From Rhizobiaceae bacterium (GTDB lineage: Bacteria; Pseudomonadota; Alphaproteobacteria; Rhizobiales; Rhizobiaceae): a stretch of DNA of 64,000 bases. Location: positions 806,001 through 870,000 of the forward strand of contig JAHBYW010000001.1 of the NCBI GenBank assembly GCA_019635755.1. The letters run 5' to 3'. The position numbers and the translations under genes are program-made. Below, one piece after another: positions 15,995 through 24,438 of this stretch (position 1 is the first letter of the stretch; each line of letters starts with the position of its first letter). The notes beneath the pieces were generated by a model, which was given only the letters and a program-made list of their open reading frames with translations, did not search any database and was not told the origin of the DNA.

Positions 15995-18376
15995 ATGGGC
16001 AACAATCCTACCAAGACCCGCTTTGTGATCGAAGGCATGGACTGCGCCGCGTGCGCCGCGAAGATCGACAAGGTGGCGCGCAACACGGCGGGCGTCAAAG
16101 ACGTCAGCGTATCCGCCACCGCAGGGACAATGCTGCTTGAACATGACAAGTCCGCCGACCTTGAGCAAATATCCACCAGCGTGGGCAAGCTCGGCTATCG
16201 CGTGGCGAGCTACGGACCGGCGGCGAAGGCCAAGGCCGTTGAGCCTGCGGAAAAAGCCGCAGCGGGTGCAAGTGTCCATTCCAGACATGACCACGCCGAC
16301 CATGCGGAGCACGACGACTCCGACCATGACCATGCAGGACACGACCATTCCGGGCACGATCATTCCGGGCACGATCATTCCGGGCACGATCATTCCAAAC
16401 ATGATCATGGGGGGCTCGGTCGTGCCGCGAATGACCAGCATAAAGGGAGCGATCGCAATCCGGCTCCAGCCGTGGCAGCGGGCTTACACGGTCATGATCA
16501 CGGCCCGACCTCGGGACCGTGGTGGGCAACGGCGAAGGCCCGGTTGACGATAGCTTGCGGTCTCGCACTCGGCGCAGCGTTCCTTCTGGCACAGCTGGTG
16601 CCCGCAACCGAACCATGGGCGTTCATCATTGCGATGGCCGTCGGCCTGATCCCGATCGCTCGCCGCGCATTCGCCGCCGCGCGGATCGGCATGCCCTTCA
16701 CCATCGAGACGCTGATGACAATTGCGGCCATTGGCGCGGTGTTCATCGACGCCAGCGAAGAGGCAGCGGCGGTCGTCTTCCTCTTCCTGGTCGGCGAATT
16801 GCTGGAGGGCGTCGCAGCCAGCCGCGCCCGCGCCAGCATACGGGCGCTGGCGACCCTTGTTCCGAAGACAGCGCTGTTGGAACGCAACGGCAAGACGAGC
16901 GAGATTCCGGCCGAGCAGCTTGAGGTCGGTGCCATTATTCTTGTCCGTCCCGGCGACCGCATTCCCGCCGACGGAACCATACTCTCCGGAACCACCTCCA
17001 TCGACGAGGCGCCGGTCACGGGCGAGTCGGTTCCCAAGAAGAAAGTGCCGGAAGACAAGGTCTTCGCCGGCACCATCAATCAGGACGCGGCGATCCGCGT
17101 CTCGGTCACCGCCGCTGCCGAAGACAATACAATTTCGCGCATCATCCGCCTGGTCGAGGAGGCCCAGGAATCGAAGGCGCCGACCGAGCGGTTCATCGAC
17201 TCCTTCTCCAAATACTACACACCCGGCGTGATGATCGTGGCTGCCCTGATTGCGGTTCTGCCGCCGCTGGTTGTCGGCGCTGACTGGGGCGAATGGGTCT
17301 ACAAGGGGCTCGCCGTCCTGCTCATCGGATGCCCGTGTGCCCTCGTCATATCAACACCGGCGGCAATCGCGGCGAGCCTCTCGGCGGGCGCGCGGCGTGG
17401 CATGTTGATGAAGGGCGGGGCAGTCCTGGAGACGCTTGGCAAGATTACAAAGGTGGCGTTCGACAAGACGGGAACGCTGACCGCCGGCAAGCCCGTGGTG
17501 ACCGACGTGGTCGGCATCGGCAAAAGCGAGGAGGAAACGCTGAGGCTCGCGGCCGATCTCGAACTGGGATCGTCTCATCCGCTGGCGATTGCAATTCTCG
17601 CGGCGGCGAAGGCGCGTGGCATCGAGCCTGTCGCGGCGACTGAGGCTCGGGCTATCGGCGGCGAAGGCGTAGTCGGCAAGGTCGCCGGCGTCGAGCTCTT
17701 CCTCGGCTCACCTCAGGCGACCGCCAAGCGCGCGAAGCTTCCGGAAGGCAGCGATACACAGATCGCCGCGCTGAACGATCAAGGCAAGACCGTCTCCATC
17801 CTCGTGGTTGGGGGACAGGTTGCGGGCCTGATCGCGATGCGCGACGAACCGCGCGAAGACGCCCGAGCCGGCATCCAGCGCCTCACCGATCTCGGCATCT
17901 CGTCGGTCATGCTGACGGGCGACAACCGGCGCACTGCCGCTGCGATCGCCGCCGGCCTCGGAATGGAGCCTCGCGCGGAGCTGATGCCGGAGGACAAGCA
18001 GCGGATCGTCGGCGAGATGCGGTCAGCCGGCGAACGCGTCGCAAAGGTCGGCGACGGCATCAACGATGCGCCCGCGCTTGCGGCGGCAGATGTCGGCATC
18101 GCCATGGGCGGCGGTACGGATGTCGCGTTGGAAACGGCGGATGCAGCGGTACTGAACAGCCGTGTGAGCGACGTCGCCGGAATGGTCATGCTCTCCCGCG
18201 CCACGATGTCGAACATCTGGCAGAACATCACGATCGCCCTTGGCCTCAAGGCCGTGTTCCTCGTCACGACCGTGCTGGGCATTACGGGCCTGTGGCCAGC
18301 GATCTTGGCCGACACGGGCGCCACGGTGCTTGTGACTGCGAACGCGATGCGCCTGCTTGCGTGGCGGCCGAGCTAG
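15995..18376 (+). CDS. zntA: Heavy-metal P1B-type ATPase (Zn/Cd/Pb exporter, ZntA-like)
   Basis: Inner-membrane ATP-driven metal exporter, 793 residues. The N-terminal heavy-metal domain has C17 and C20 in GMDCAACAAK. A His-rich linker follows (about 90-165), with four GHDHS units encoded by 15-bp DNA repeats at 16337-16396. The core has the TGES region, C446-P-C448 in IGCPCALVISTPAA, D490 of DKTGTLTAGKP, and GDGINDAPAL. CPC followed by ALVISTPAAI, and the later MGGGTDVALE, match the P1B-2 (Zn/Cd/Pb) group rather than copper CopA. Driven by its own MerR-type promoter. Confidence 0.92.
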   Translation: MGNNPTKTRFVIEGMDCAACAAKIDKVARNTAGVKDVSVSATAGTMLLEHDKSADLEQISTSVGKLGYRVASYGPAAKAKAVEPAEKAAAGASVHSRHDHADHAEHDDSDHDHAGHDHSGHDHSGHDHSGHDHSKHDHGGLGRAANDQHKGSDRNPAPAVAAGLHGHDHGPTSGPWWATAKARLTIACGLALGAAFLLAQLVPATEPWAFIIAMAVGLIPIARRAFAAARIGMPFTIETLMTIAAIGAVFIDASEEAAAVVFLFLVGELLEGVAASRARASIRALATLVPKTALLERNGKTSEIPAEQLEVGAIILVRPGDRIPADGTILSGTTSIDEAPVTGESVPKKKVPEDKVFAGTINQDAAIRVSVTAAAEDNTISRIIRLVEEAQESKAPTERFIDSFSKYYTPGVMIVAALIAVLPPLVVGADWGEWVYKGLAVLLIGCPCALVISTPAAIAASLSAGARRGMLMKGGAVLETLGKITKVAFDKTGTLTAGKPVVTDVVGIGKSEEETLRLAADLELGSSHPLAIAILAAAKARGIEPVAATEARAIGGEGVVGKVAGVELFLGSPQATAKRAKLPEGSDTQIAALNDQGKTVSILVVGGQVAGLIAMRDEPREDARAGIQRLTDLGISSVMLTGDNRRTAAAIAAGLGMEPRAELMPEDKQRIVGEMRSAGERVAKVGDGINDAPALAAADVGIAMGGGTDVALETADAAVLNSRVSDVAGMVMLSRATMSNIWQNITIALGLKAVFLVTTVLGITGLWPAILADTGATVLVTANAMRLLAWRPS
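16337..16396 (+). repeat. Four tandem 15-bp repeats encoding GHDHS
   Basis: Four adjacent 15-base units, three of them identical (GGGCACGATCATTCC) and the first with two changes. They sit inside the His-rich linker of the ATPase. DNA identity, not just protein identity, suggests recent expansion by slippage. Confidence 0.9.
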
Positions 18377-19440
18377 GATAAGGCCCCCGATCTTTCATGA
18401 CCGGCAATGCGGGCGACGATTAGAGCCGCGTCGTCGCCGACGCCCATGACGAGCGCCGAGGCACGATTGCGCTGCCACGGGCGGCCGACGAAATAGAGCC
18501 CAGCGACCGGCGATACGCCTTCGTTGTGCAGGAAGGTGCCACGGTCATCCTTGGCGGCATCGATTGCCACCCAGTCGCTGTCGTCGCGATAACCGACGCA
18601 CCAGATGACGGTCGCCACGGTTTCCCGGCTGCCGTCGGCAAATGTGGCGACTGCTCCGTCGACCGCGGTAAGTCGGGATACCACGTGAACGCCCATGCGC
18701 TGCAGGCTGCCGATGCTTCGGTCCCGATCGGGAAACGCATCGGCGGCGCGGACGCGGCGCCCAATGAAAGAATCTGCCGCCGCGCGCATCACACCGAAAA
18801 GGCTTAGCCACCACCAGACGCTCTTTCCCAGAATTCGCTCGGGAAAGAGTCGGCGTGGCTTGCCGGTTGCCAGAAGCGTTGGTCGAACACGTGAGAGCTC
18901 CGCAGCGATGTCGCGTCCGCTTGCACCATCGCCGACAACAAGGACAGTACCTGGAGGCACGTCGTCGGGGCTGCGGTAGGACTCGGCGGTGAGCTGCGAT
19001 ACCTCAGAGCTAAAGCTGGCAGCGATTGCAGGTACCGTTGGAAGCTGGAAGCCACCGGTGGCTATGACGACCGCACCGGCAACGAATGAACCCCCGTTTG
19101 ACAGAAGCGCTTCATACCGGTCTGCCGGCTTTGACAACCGAACGACCCGGCAACCGAGTTGCAGAGGGAGATTGAATGTCCTTGCATAGGCTTCGAGATA
19201 GTCCGCGAATTCATCACGAGTGGGGTAGCCCTCTCGGTTCCCCTTCATAGCGAGCCCAGGCAGCGCGCTGAATTGGCGAGGTGTGAAGAGGGTCAAAGAC
19301 GCATACCTTTTGCGCCAATTGTCACCCACCCGGGCCGCCCCGTCCAAGATGGCGAAGTCGAGGCCGGTCTTGCGCAGGTGATAGCCCGCCGCCAGTCCAG
19401 CCTGACCGGTACCGATGACGAGCACATCGACCTTGGTCAT
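18373..19440 (-). CDS. FAD/NAD(P)-binding monooxygenase-like flavoprotein (CzcO-like)
   Basis: A 355-residue flavoprotein with an FAD Rossmann motif GTGQAGLAAG at residues 10-19 and a second nucleotide site VVGDGASGRDIAAEL near 180. It has the WRKRYASLTLFTP region typical of the YUCCA/CzcO class associated with metal-resistance loci. The reaction is unknown; NADPH-dependent oxidation or thiol/metal redox is possible. Its ATG overlaps the upstream L,D-transpeptidase stop (ATGA), making it the last gene of the dsbA-ppiC-ldt operon. It converges on the ATPase gene with a four-base overlap. Confidence 0.8.
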   Translation of the reverse strand: MTKVDVLVIGTGQAGLAAGYHLRKTGLDFAILDGAARVGDNWRKRYASLTLFTPRQFSALPGLAMKGNREGYPTRDEFADYLEAYARTFNLPLQLGCRVVRLSKPADRYEALLSNGGSFVAGAVVIATGGFQLPTVPAIAASFSSEVSQLTAESYRSPDDVPPGTVLVVGDGASGRDIAAELSRVRPTLLATGKPRRLFPERILGKSVWWWLSLFGVMRAAADSFIGRRVRAADAFPDRDRSIGSLQRMGVHVVSRLTAVDGAVATFADGSRETVATVIWCVGYRDDSDWVAIDAAKDDRGTFLHNEGVSPVAGLYFVGRPWQRNRASALVMGVGDDAALIVARIAGHERSGALS

Positions 19441-19997
19441 CTCAGAACGACGACCGATGCACCGACGGGCACTCGCTCGTAGAGGTCCTCGACGTGCTCA
19501 TTCACCATGCGGATGCAGCCGTTGGAAACCGCCTGTCCAATGGACCAGGGTTCGGTCGTCCCGTGGATGCGGTAGAGGGTGTCCTGCCCGTCCCGGTAGA
19601 GATACAGCGCGCGCGACCCGAGCGGATTGCCTGGCCCTCCTTTCATGCCACCTGAGTATCGCTTGTACTTCTTCGGGTTGCGCTTGATCATGTTGGCCGT
19701 GGGGCGCCACCAAGGCCATTTGGCCTTGCGGCCAACCTCGGCCGTGCCCGCGAAGGTCAACCCAGTTCGACCGACGCCGACGCCGTAACGCCGCGCTGTC
19801 CCCGGCGCTTCCATCAGGTAGAGGAAACGGTTCGGGGCGTCGACGACGACGGTGCCGGGTGCATAGTCGAACTGCACTGCCACGCTCTGCGGCACGTAGG
19901 CGGGGTCGATCTGGAACGTCCTTGCCTTCTGGGCAAACGCAGCGCCGGGCACAAGGGCGAATGCCAGGCCCGAAAGGAGGCTTCGTCGATTGATCAT
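19437..19997 (-). CDS. L,D-transpeptidase (YkuD), first copy
   Basis: A periplasmic cysteine enzyme of 186 residues that crosslinks peptidoglycan 3-3 or attaches proteins to it. The signal is MINRRSLLSGLAFALVPGAAFA (Tat-like RR). The YkuD catalytic motif is intact: HGTTEP...SNGCIRM, with His and Cys. I start at ATG 19997 because GGGGG lies five bases before it; TTG 20012 and an in-frame GTG are alternatives. It is 11 bases downstream of the ppiC-like gene and overlaps the flavoprotein gene. Confidence 0.88.
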   Translation of the reverse strand: MINRRSLLSGLAFALVPGAAFAQKARTFQIDPAYVPQSVAVQFDYAPGTVVVDAPNRFLYLMEAPGTARRYGVGVGRTGLTFAGTAEVGRKAKWPWWRPTANMIKRNPKKYKRYSGGMKGGPGNPLGSRALYLYRDGQDTLYRIHGTTEPWSIGQAVSNGCIRMVNEHVEDLYERVPVGASVVVLR

Positions 19998-20008
19998 CTC
20001 CACCCCCT

Positions 20009-20875
20009 TCAATGGCCGTGTCCGTCGTCCTGCTTTGGCAGGTCGACATCGGGAACCAGCTTTTCGACCGTCGCGGCGGCCTTGAGTTCGGCGAGGAACT
20101 CTTGCGCGGCGCGCTGCTCCAGCAAAGGCCGGATTTGCGGCGCCAGAACCTCGAAGGCAGGTGGCGGTTGAATGCGCCGCTCTTCGAGCTTCACCACATG
20201 AAATCCGAACGGGCTGGCGACGGGATGGTCGGCCATCACTCCTGCCGCCAATCCGGCAATGGCCGCTTCGAGTTCGGCCATCATCGCACCCGTCGCCGCA
20301 AATCCGAGGTCACCGCCATTTTCGCGGGAGGACTGGTCGAGGGACTTCTCCTTGGCAAGGGACGCAAAGTCCGCGCCCGCCTTGATCGCATCGATGATGG
20401 CGACCGCCTCGGCTTCGGTTGCGACCAGGATGTGACTGATGCGGATTTCTTCGACTTTTGGCAGGCCGGCGATGTGCTCATCATAGGCACGTCGGACAGC
20501 AGCATCATCGACGCGTTTCGCAACTTCGCGGTCCAGCAGCAGCGTGTGAAGCGTTTGCCCGTCGAAGAACGCCATCCTGCGTTTGTAGCCTTCATCCTCG
20601 GTCAGGTTAGCGGTACGCGCGGCGTTGGCCGCGAGCTTCATGTCGATGAGGACATCGACGAGCAGGGATAGTCTTGCATCCGCAGGTATGGAATCGAGGC
20701 GGGCGCCGTAGAATTCGGCGGCAACGTCGACATCCGCCGCAGTGATCTCGACCCCGTCGACACGAGCGACGACCTTGTCATCCTGAGCGCTGGACGGACC
20801 GGTGATGCCTGCCATCGCGAACACCAAGGCGGCGGAAAGCTGACGTACCCTGCGCCCGATCTGTTGGTTCTTCAT
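20009..20875 (-). CDS. PpiC/SurA-like peptidyl-prolyl isomerase
   Basis: A 288-residue secreted foldase with a signal ending near SSAQDD. The parvulin domain at about residues 135-235 is recognisable by RISHILVATEAEA, LAKEKSLDQSS and NGGDLGF. The long N-terminal helical region is as in PrsA/SurA-type chaperones for periplasmic or outer-membrane proteins. The C-terminus ends DDGHGH, a possible metal-binding tail. Six bases after the DsbA gene and followed by an L,D-transpeptidase, so it belongs to an envelope-maintenance operon. Confidence 0.85.
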   Translation of the reverse strand: MKNQQIGRRVRQLSAALVFAMAGITGPSSAQDDKVVARVDGVEITAADVDVAAEFYGARLDSIPADARLSLLVDVLIDMKLAANAARTANLTEDEGYKRRMAFFDGQTLHTLLLDREVAKRVDDAAVRRAYDEHIAGLPKVEEIRISHILVATEAEAVAIIDAIKAGADFASLAKEKSLDQSSRENGGDLGFAATGAMMAELEAAIAGLAAGVMADHPVASPFGFHVVKLEERRIQPPPAFEVLAPQIRPLLEQRAAQEFLAELKAAATVEKLVPDVDLPKQDDGHGH

Positions 20876-20881
20876 GGTGCC

Positions 20882-21505
20882 TTACTCCGCCTTGAGGAAA
20901 GGATCGACGATGGCCCTGAACTGCTCGACCGTCAGCGCACCCTTTGTGAGCTCTCCGTTGATGAAGAACGTAGGCGTCGATTCCACGCCAAAAGCCTGTC
21001 CCGCATCGCGGACCGCGTTGATCTTCTCCAGCAGCGTTTGATCCTTCAGGCATGCCTCGACCTCTTCGCCGGACATACCCGTCATGCCCATGATCGACTT
21101 CAGCGCGATGGTCGCTTCCTGAACACGGGCCCATTTGTCCTGCGTGCGGTACAGCAGGTCCACGACGGCGTACCACTTGTCCTCCCCGGAGCACCGGGCG
21201 AGCATGAAGCCGCCGGAAGCACGGACATCGAGGGGGAACTCCCGCATGATGAACCGCACCTTTCCGGTGTCGATGTATTGCTCCTTGACCGTCGGCCAGG
21301 TGTTAAGGTGGAAGCTCCTGCAGTGCGGGCAGGTCAGAGACGCATATTCAATGACGGTAACCGGAGCATCTGCCGAACCAAAGGACTTCTCCGGCAACGC
21401 GCCTTCCTTCATCAGTTCAGTGGTTGCGGGGGCGGCAAAAGCCGGTCCGCCGGACGCGATGAGGATTGCAGTCACGCCGAAGCGGAGGAGAGATCGTCGT
21501 ATCAT
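20882..21505 (-). CDS. DsbA-family thiol:disulfide oxidoreductase, second copy
   Basis: A 207-residue periplasmic thioredoxin-fold protein. Signal MIRRSLLRFGVTAILIASGG; active site CPHC in SLTCPHCRSFHL; cis-Pro region STPTFFINGEL. I place the start at 21505 (AGGAG nine bases before the ATG), not at an in-frame ATG at 21541, because the upstream start would put coding sequence over the -10 of a MerR-type promoter at 21540-21570. First gene of the operon dsbA-ppiC-ldt-flavoprotein. Confidence 0.88.
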   Translation of the reverse strand: MIRRSLLRFGVTAILIASGGPAFAAPATTELMKEGALPEKSFGSADAPVTVIEYASLTCPHCRSFHLNTWPTVKEQYIDTGKVRFIMREFPLDVRASGGFMLARCSGEDKWYAVVDLLYRTQDKWARVQEATIALKSIMGMTGMSGEEVEACLKDQTLLEKINAVRDAGQAFGVESTPTFFINGELTKGALTVEQFRAIVDPFLKAE

Positions 21506-21539
21506 TGGTAGGTGCTCCTGAGATTTCGTCCGGAGGGGC

Positions 21540-21570
21540 ACGCTGCGACCTCCAGCGGCTTGAAGTTCAA
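21540..21570 (-). promoter_or_regulatory. MerR-type promoter (19-bp spacer) of the dsbA-ppiC-ldt-flavoprotein operon
   Basis: Minus strand: TTGAAC (21570-21565), 19-base spacer TTCAAGCCGCTGGAGGTCG, CAGCGT (21545-21540). The dyad CTTCAAG-CCG-CTGGAGG resembles MerR-family operators but differs from the CTCTAG group, so it may be a weaker site of the same regulator or answer to another one. Confidence 0.6.
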
Positions 21571-21598
21571 GGGGTGAAATCGCCGGACCATCATCGCG

Positions 21599-22285
21599 CT
21601 ACCTCACCACGATCGGCGCGCCGCTTGAGACGCGGCCGTAGAGGTCGATGACATCCTGATTGATCAGCCGGACGCAGCCGCTGGAGACGGCGCTGCCGAT
21701 CGTCCAGTATTCAGGCGTACCGTGCAGCCTGTACAGCGTGTCGACGCCGTCTTCAAAGATGTAGAGCGCGCGGGCACCGAGAGGGTTGGTCAACCCGGCG
21801 GGCATGCCGCCATTCTTGGCGCTCCATTTCTCCAGCTCCGGCTGGCGCGCTATCATCTCATCCGGCGGCGTCCATTTGGGCCATGCCTGTTTCCACGCGA
21901 TCGTCGCGCGGCCCGACCAGGCAAAACCTGCCCGCCCCAGGCCCACGCCATAGCGCATGGCCTTTCCTGCCGGTCTGACGAGATAGAGATAAAAACGCCG
22001 CGTATCGACGACGATGGTGCCAGGCTTTTCGCCGGTCGGATCGTCGACGAGCCGGCGATAGAAGCGGGGCTTGACCTTGGAGAGGTCGATCGCGGGCAGC
22101 GGAAACTGCTCCTGCGGCATGGCGCCATACATCGTCGCGAACGAGGCGCTTTCATCCTCGTCTGTGTCGCTCTCGTCGACGGATGGCGTGGTCGTGCACC
22201 CGCCGAGTATCGTCGCGCTGGCAACGGTTGCAGCTCCCGTCAGCAGATTGCGACGTGAAAATGGAAATGAAGTCTGGTCGGGCAC
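21599..22285 (-). CDS. L,D-transpeptidase (YkuD), second copy
   Basis: A 228-residue secreted YkuD enzyme. N-terminal SRRNLLTGAATVASATILGGC combines a twin-arginine motif with a lipobox-like LGGC, so a Tat-exported lipoprotein is likely. The catalytic motif is intact: HGTPEYW...SSGCVRL. It starts at GTG with GAGAGG upstream. Clearly related to the copy at 19437 (shared YGVGLGRAGF/YGVGVGRTGL block), but diverged, so an old duplication. It ends 29 bases before the promoter of the dsbA operon. Confidence 0.87.
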   Translation of the reverse strand: MPDQTSFPFSRRNLLTGAATVASATILGGCTTTPSVDESDTDEDESASFATMYGAMPQEQFPLPAIDLSKVKPRFYRRLVDDPTGEKPGTIVVDTRRFYLYLVRPAGKAMRYGVGLGRAGFAWSGRATIAWKQAWPKWTPPDEMIARQPELEKWSAKNGGMPAGLTNPLGARALYIFEDGVDTLYRLHGTPEYWTIGSAVSSGCVRLINQDVIDLYGRVSSGAPIVVR

Positions 22286-22403
22286 GGTCTGGCCTCTCCA
22301 TGAGTACGGAACGGGCGGGCAGCGAAAAACTGCCCTCTGGTCATCAATGGCGAAGAATGAAGAGCGCCGGTCGCCTAGCGAGGCTTGGTCGGCGCAGCAG
22401 CCC

Positions 22404-22733
22404 TCACCGAGGAGGAGGCACCAGGATGGCGGAGGTCTGCGAAATCAACACGACAGGACGAACCTCGTGTTCAACCCCGACTTGAGCGACCAAAGCTGGA
22501 GCAAAAGCCAGAAAAGGAGCTTTACAGTGGTCCTGGCAAGGCAGCGTGTGATCGACAGGCGCTGTCGCTAGGTCGTTCGTGTCGCCTCCGACCTCACCGA
22601 GCGCCTGCTCGGCGCCCAGCGGACACCGATCCGGCGTGACCAGGACACATGGCGCGGCAACGGCCGTCGCAGCGTGAGCCACGAACAGCACGGCAATCAA
22701 GGCAACAAACGTCGAACGAATCGCCTGAAGCAA
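22404..22733 (-). CDS. Small secreted Cys-rich protein, unknown
   Basis: A 109-residue protein with a clear signal peptide (STFVALIAVLFVAHAATAVA). The mature part has four cysteines, in PCVLVTPDRC and LPCQDHCKAP; the CQDHC set could bind a soft metal ion. It starts at TTG, supported by a strong GGAGGGGG six bases upstream. No family recognised. Placed between two L,D-transpeptidase-fold genes on the same strand in the metal region, so a periplasmic metal-binding role is a guess. Confidence 0.6.
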   Translation of the reverse strand: MLQAIRSTFVALIAVLFVAHAATAVAAPCVLVTPDRCPLGAEQALGEVGGDTNDLATAPVDHTLPCQDHCKAPFLAFAPALVAQVGVEHEVRPVVLISQTSAILVPPPR

Positions 22734-22795
22734 CGGAAGCCCCCTCCAGATCCGAGAAAACCCGTGCTGCGACGATTATGCAATCCACCTTCCGA

Positions 22796-23809
22796 TCACT
22801 TCTCCGATTTCGGGTCGTGGGGATCGGCAAGGGCGGCCTCGGGCCTTGAGACCGGAACCGCGCCAAAGGAGGTCATCTTGGCCAGGTCCTTGGCGCCCTT
22901 CCGCTCGAGCAGTTTGCGAAAAGAGGGGTGCATGCCGCCATCGGAATAGGCGTGAGCCCTCATGGCCGCGCCGCCGGCAAACAGCACGTCAACAGCGCGC
23001 TCATCCGCGTCCTGCTTTGAAGCGATCAGTGGATCGGCCACCGACATTTCGGGTGGGCAATCGGCAAGCGGCTGGGTCGGCAGGCCCGTCGTTCCGGCGG
23101 CGGCAAAGGCGTAGCTGCGTCCGCAATAACCAACCTCGGGCGGACGCCGCGATATCTCGAACAGATCGTAGCCCTGCTTGAGCCTCTGCCAGAAGGAATA
23201 GTTGGGGTCGTTTCGGTTCTTCGCCATGTTCCTGGGCGTCATCCGAAACGGATAGGCCTGGACCTGGAAGATGGTCTGGCCGCCTTTCAGCGCCTCGCGG
23301 GCAACGGCGTAGATTTCCGCCACGCCTTCATCGGTCATAGCGAAGCACCCGGAGGACGAGCATGCGCCATGCACCATCAGGGCCTCGCCCGTATAGCCGA
23401 GTGCAGCCTCCAGCTTGTTTGGATAACCGAGATTGAACGACAGGTGGTACTGGGAGTTCGGGTTCAGCATTCCCGCATTGACGTGATAGAAGCCTTCCGG
23501 CGCTTGGCGGTCGCCGTTGCGGGTCTTCGGGCCAAGCTTTCCTGACCAGCGGCACATAGGATAGGTCTTCAGCAATGCGTAGCGGCCGGAGCGGTCGCGC
23601 TTCCATACTTCAAGCTCGCTTTCCTGCTTGAATATCCTGACGACGATCGGATCGGCAGGCGACATGGAGCGGCTGCGCATGTCCGACATCAGTTTGGCCG
23701 GGATCGGCTGCATTGCTTTCCGGTCGACATCGAGAACGGTGGAAACGCATCCGCTCATCACGATGCCGAAGGCCAGAATGGCGGACAGACGCAGGATGGA
23801 AGCAAGCAA
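22796..23809 (-). CDS. YafK/DpaA-type L,D-transpeptidase-fold protein
   Basis: A 337-residue protein with a lipobox (GIVMSGCVS) after a hydrophobic signal, so probably a lipoprotein. The YkuD-fold active site is of the YafK type, HGACSSSGCFAMTDEG, with His and Cys close together rather than the long gap of classical Ldts. YafK (DpaA) in Escherichia coli cleaves the link between peptidoglycan and Braun lipoprotein, so this enzyme may release outer-membrane proteins from peptidoglycan. Other recognisable parts are MCRWSGKLGPKTRNGDRQAP and AYPFRMTP. Confidence 0.82.
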   Translation of the reverse strand: MLASILRLSAILAFGIVMSGCVSTVLDVDRKAMQPIPAKLMSDMRSRSMSPADPIVVRIFKQESELEVWKRDRSGRYALLKTYPMCRWSGKLGPKTRNGDRQAPEGFYHVNAGMLNPNSQYHLSFNLGYPNKLEAALGYTGEALMVHGACSSSGCFAMTDEGVAEIYAVAREALKGGQTIFQVQAYPFRMTPRNMAKNRNDPNYSFWQRLKQGYDLFEISRRPPEVGYCGRSYAFAAAGTTGLPTQPLADCPPEMSVADPLIASKQDADERAVDVLFAGGAAMRAHAYSDGGMHPSFRKLLERKGAKDLAKMTSFGAVPVSRPEAALADPHDPKSEK

Positions 23810-23841
23810 AGGGACACCGGTTGGGTTAGCGGCGGACAGCG

Positions 23842-23858
23842 ATCAGGCTTAGCCTGAT
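23842..23858. repeat. Perfect 17-base palindrome upstream of the YafK-type gene
   Basis: ATCAGGCT-T-AGCCTGAT, 8-bp arms around one base. It lies 33 bases upstream of the YafK-type gene, where an operator would sit. It has no T-run, so a terminator is less likely. Confidence 0.5.
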
Positions 23859-23993
23859 TTCACACTGCGGTGGCGTGGTTAACATGAGCCAAAGACACGT
23901 CCGGGGAGGAGGCACTAGGGCGCGGTCACGAAAGATTGAAATGTCCAAGATCACTGCCCGTGTGACTGACCGGCCAGACAGGACTCACGGACG

Positions 23994-24182
23994 ATGACCG
24001 AAACTTTGCAATCTCTCTCCTCGGCCGAAACAGCCGCGCTTTTGGCAAAGCGACGACGGAGCAACAGGATTGTTCTGGCCGCATTGCTGATGTTGGTCTT
24101 GGCCGTCCTGTCGCTCAGCGTCTGGCATATCAGCGCAGAGGCACAGAGCACCTCGAAAAATGGTGACATCACCACTCATTGA
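23994..24182 (+). CDS. Small single-helix membrane protein, unknown
   Basis: A 62-residue protein. A polar N-terminus (MTETLQSLSSAETAALLAKR) and the basic RRRSNR are followed by one transmembrane helix (IVLAALLMLVLAVLSLSVW) and a short tail that would face the periplasm. Layout and basic-inside rule support a real membrane protein. No family recognised. It and the next small ORF are the only plus-strand genes between two minus-strand metal genes. Confidence 0.5.
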   Translation: MTETLQSLSSAETAALLAKRRRSNRIVLAALLMLVLAVLSLSVWHISAEAQSTSKNGDITTH

Positions 24183-24237
24183 ATAGCAGTTCATCGACCA
24201 GGGGAGCATCGTACCGCCGGGGAGCGATGGCGACTTC

Positions 24238-24426
24238 ATGCTACATCGAGTGTCGATCTTCATTGCGACGTCTTCAATCGCATACGTCGCCTTGGGCGCG
24301 ATTTTCGGAGCGTACTGCTATCTGGTCGGCCATAGCTTGATGGAGTCGCTGTATGGGGGCTTCAGCACATTCACGCTCGCCATCGCCTTTGGGGTTTTGA
24401 ACGCGTGGCTCAATTTCGGTCGATAA
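24238..24426 (+). CDS. Small two-helix membrane protein, unknown
   Basis: A 62-residue hydrophobic protein with two predicted helices (FIATSSIAYVALGAIFGAYCY and a second near STFTLAIAFGVLNAW). It ends eight codons after the second helix begins to exit the membrane. No family recognised and the ribosome site is weak, so the start is uncertain. Confidence 0.45.
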   Translation: MLHRVSIFIATSSIAYVALGAIFGAYCYLVGHSLMESLYGGFSTFTLAIAFGVLNAWLNFGR

Positions 24427-24438
24427 AGCGGGTTCCGG

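Noticed and set aside
22315-22333. Terminator after the small Cys-rich gene (GGGCAG/CTGCCC hairpin)
   Set aside because: Six-bp stem without a following T-run on the relevant strand; not enough to call.
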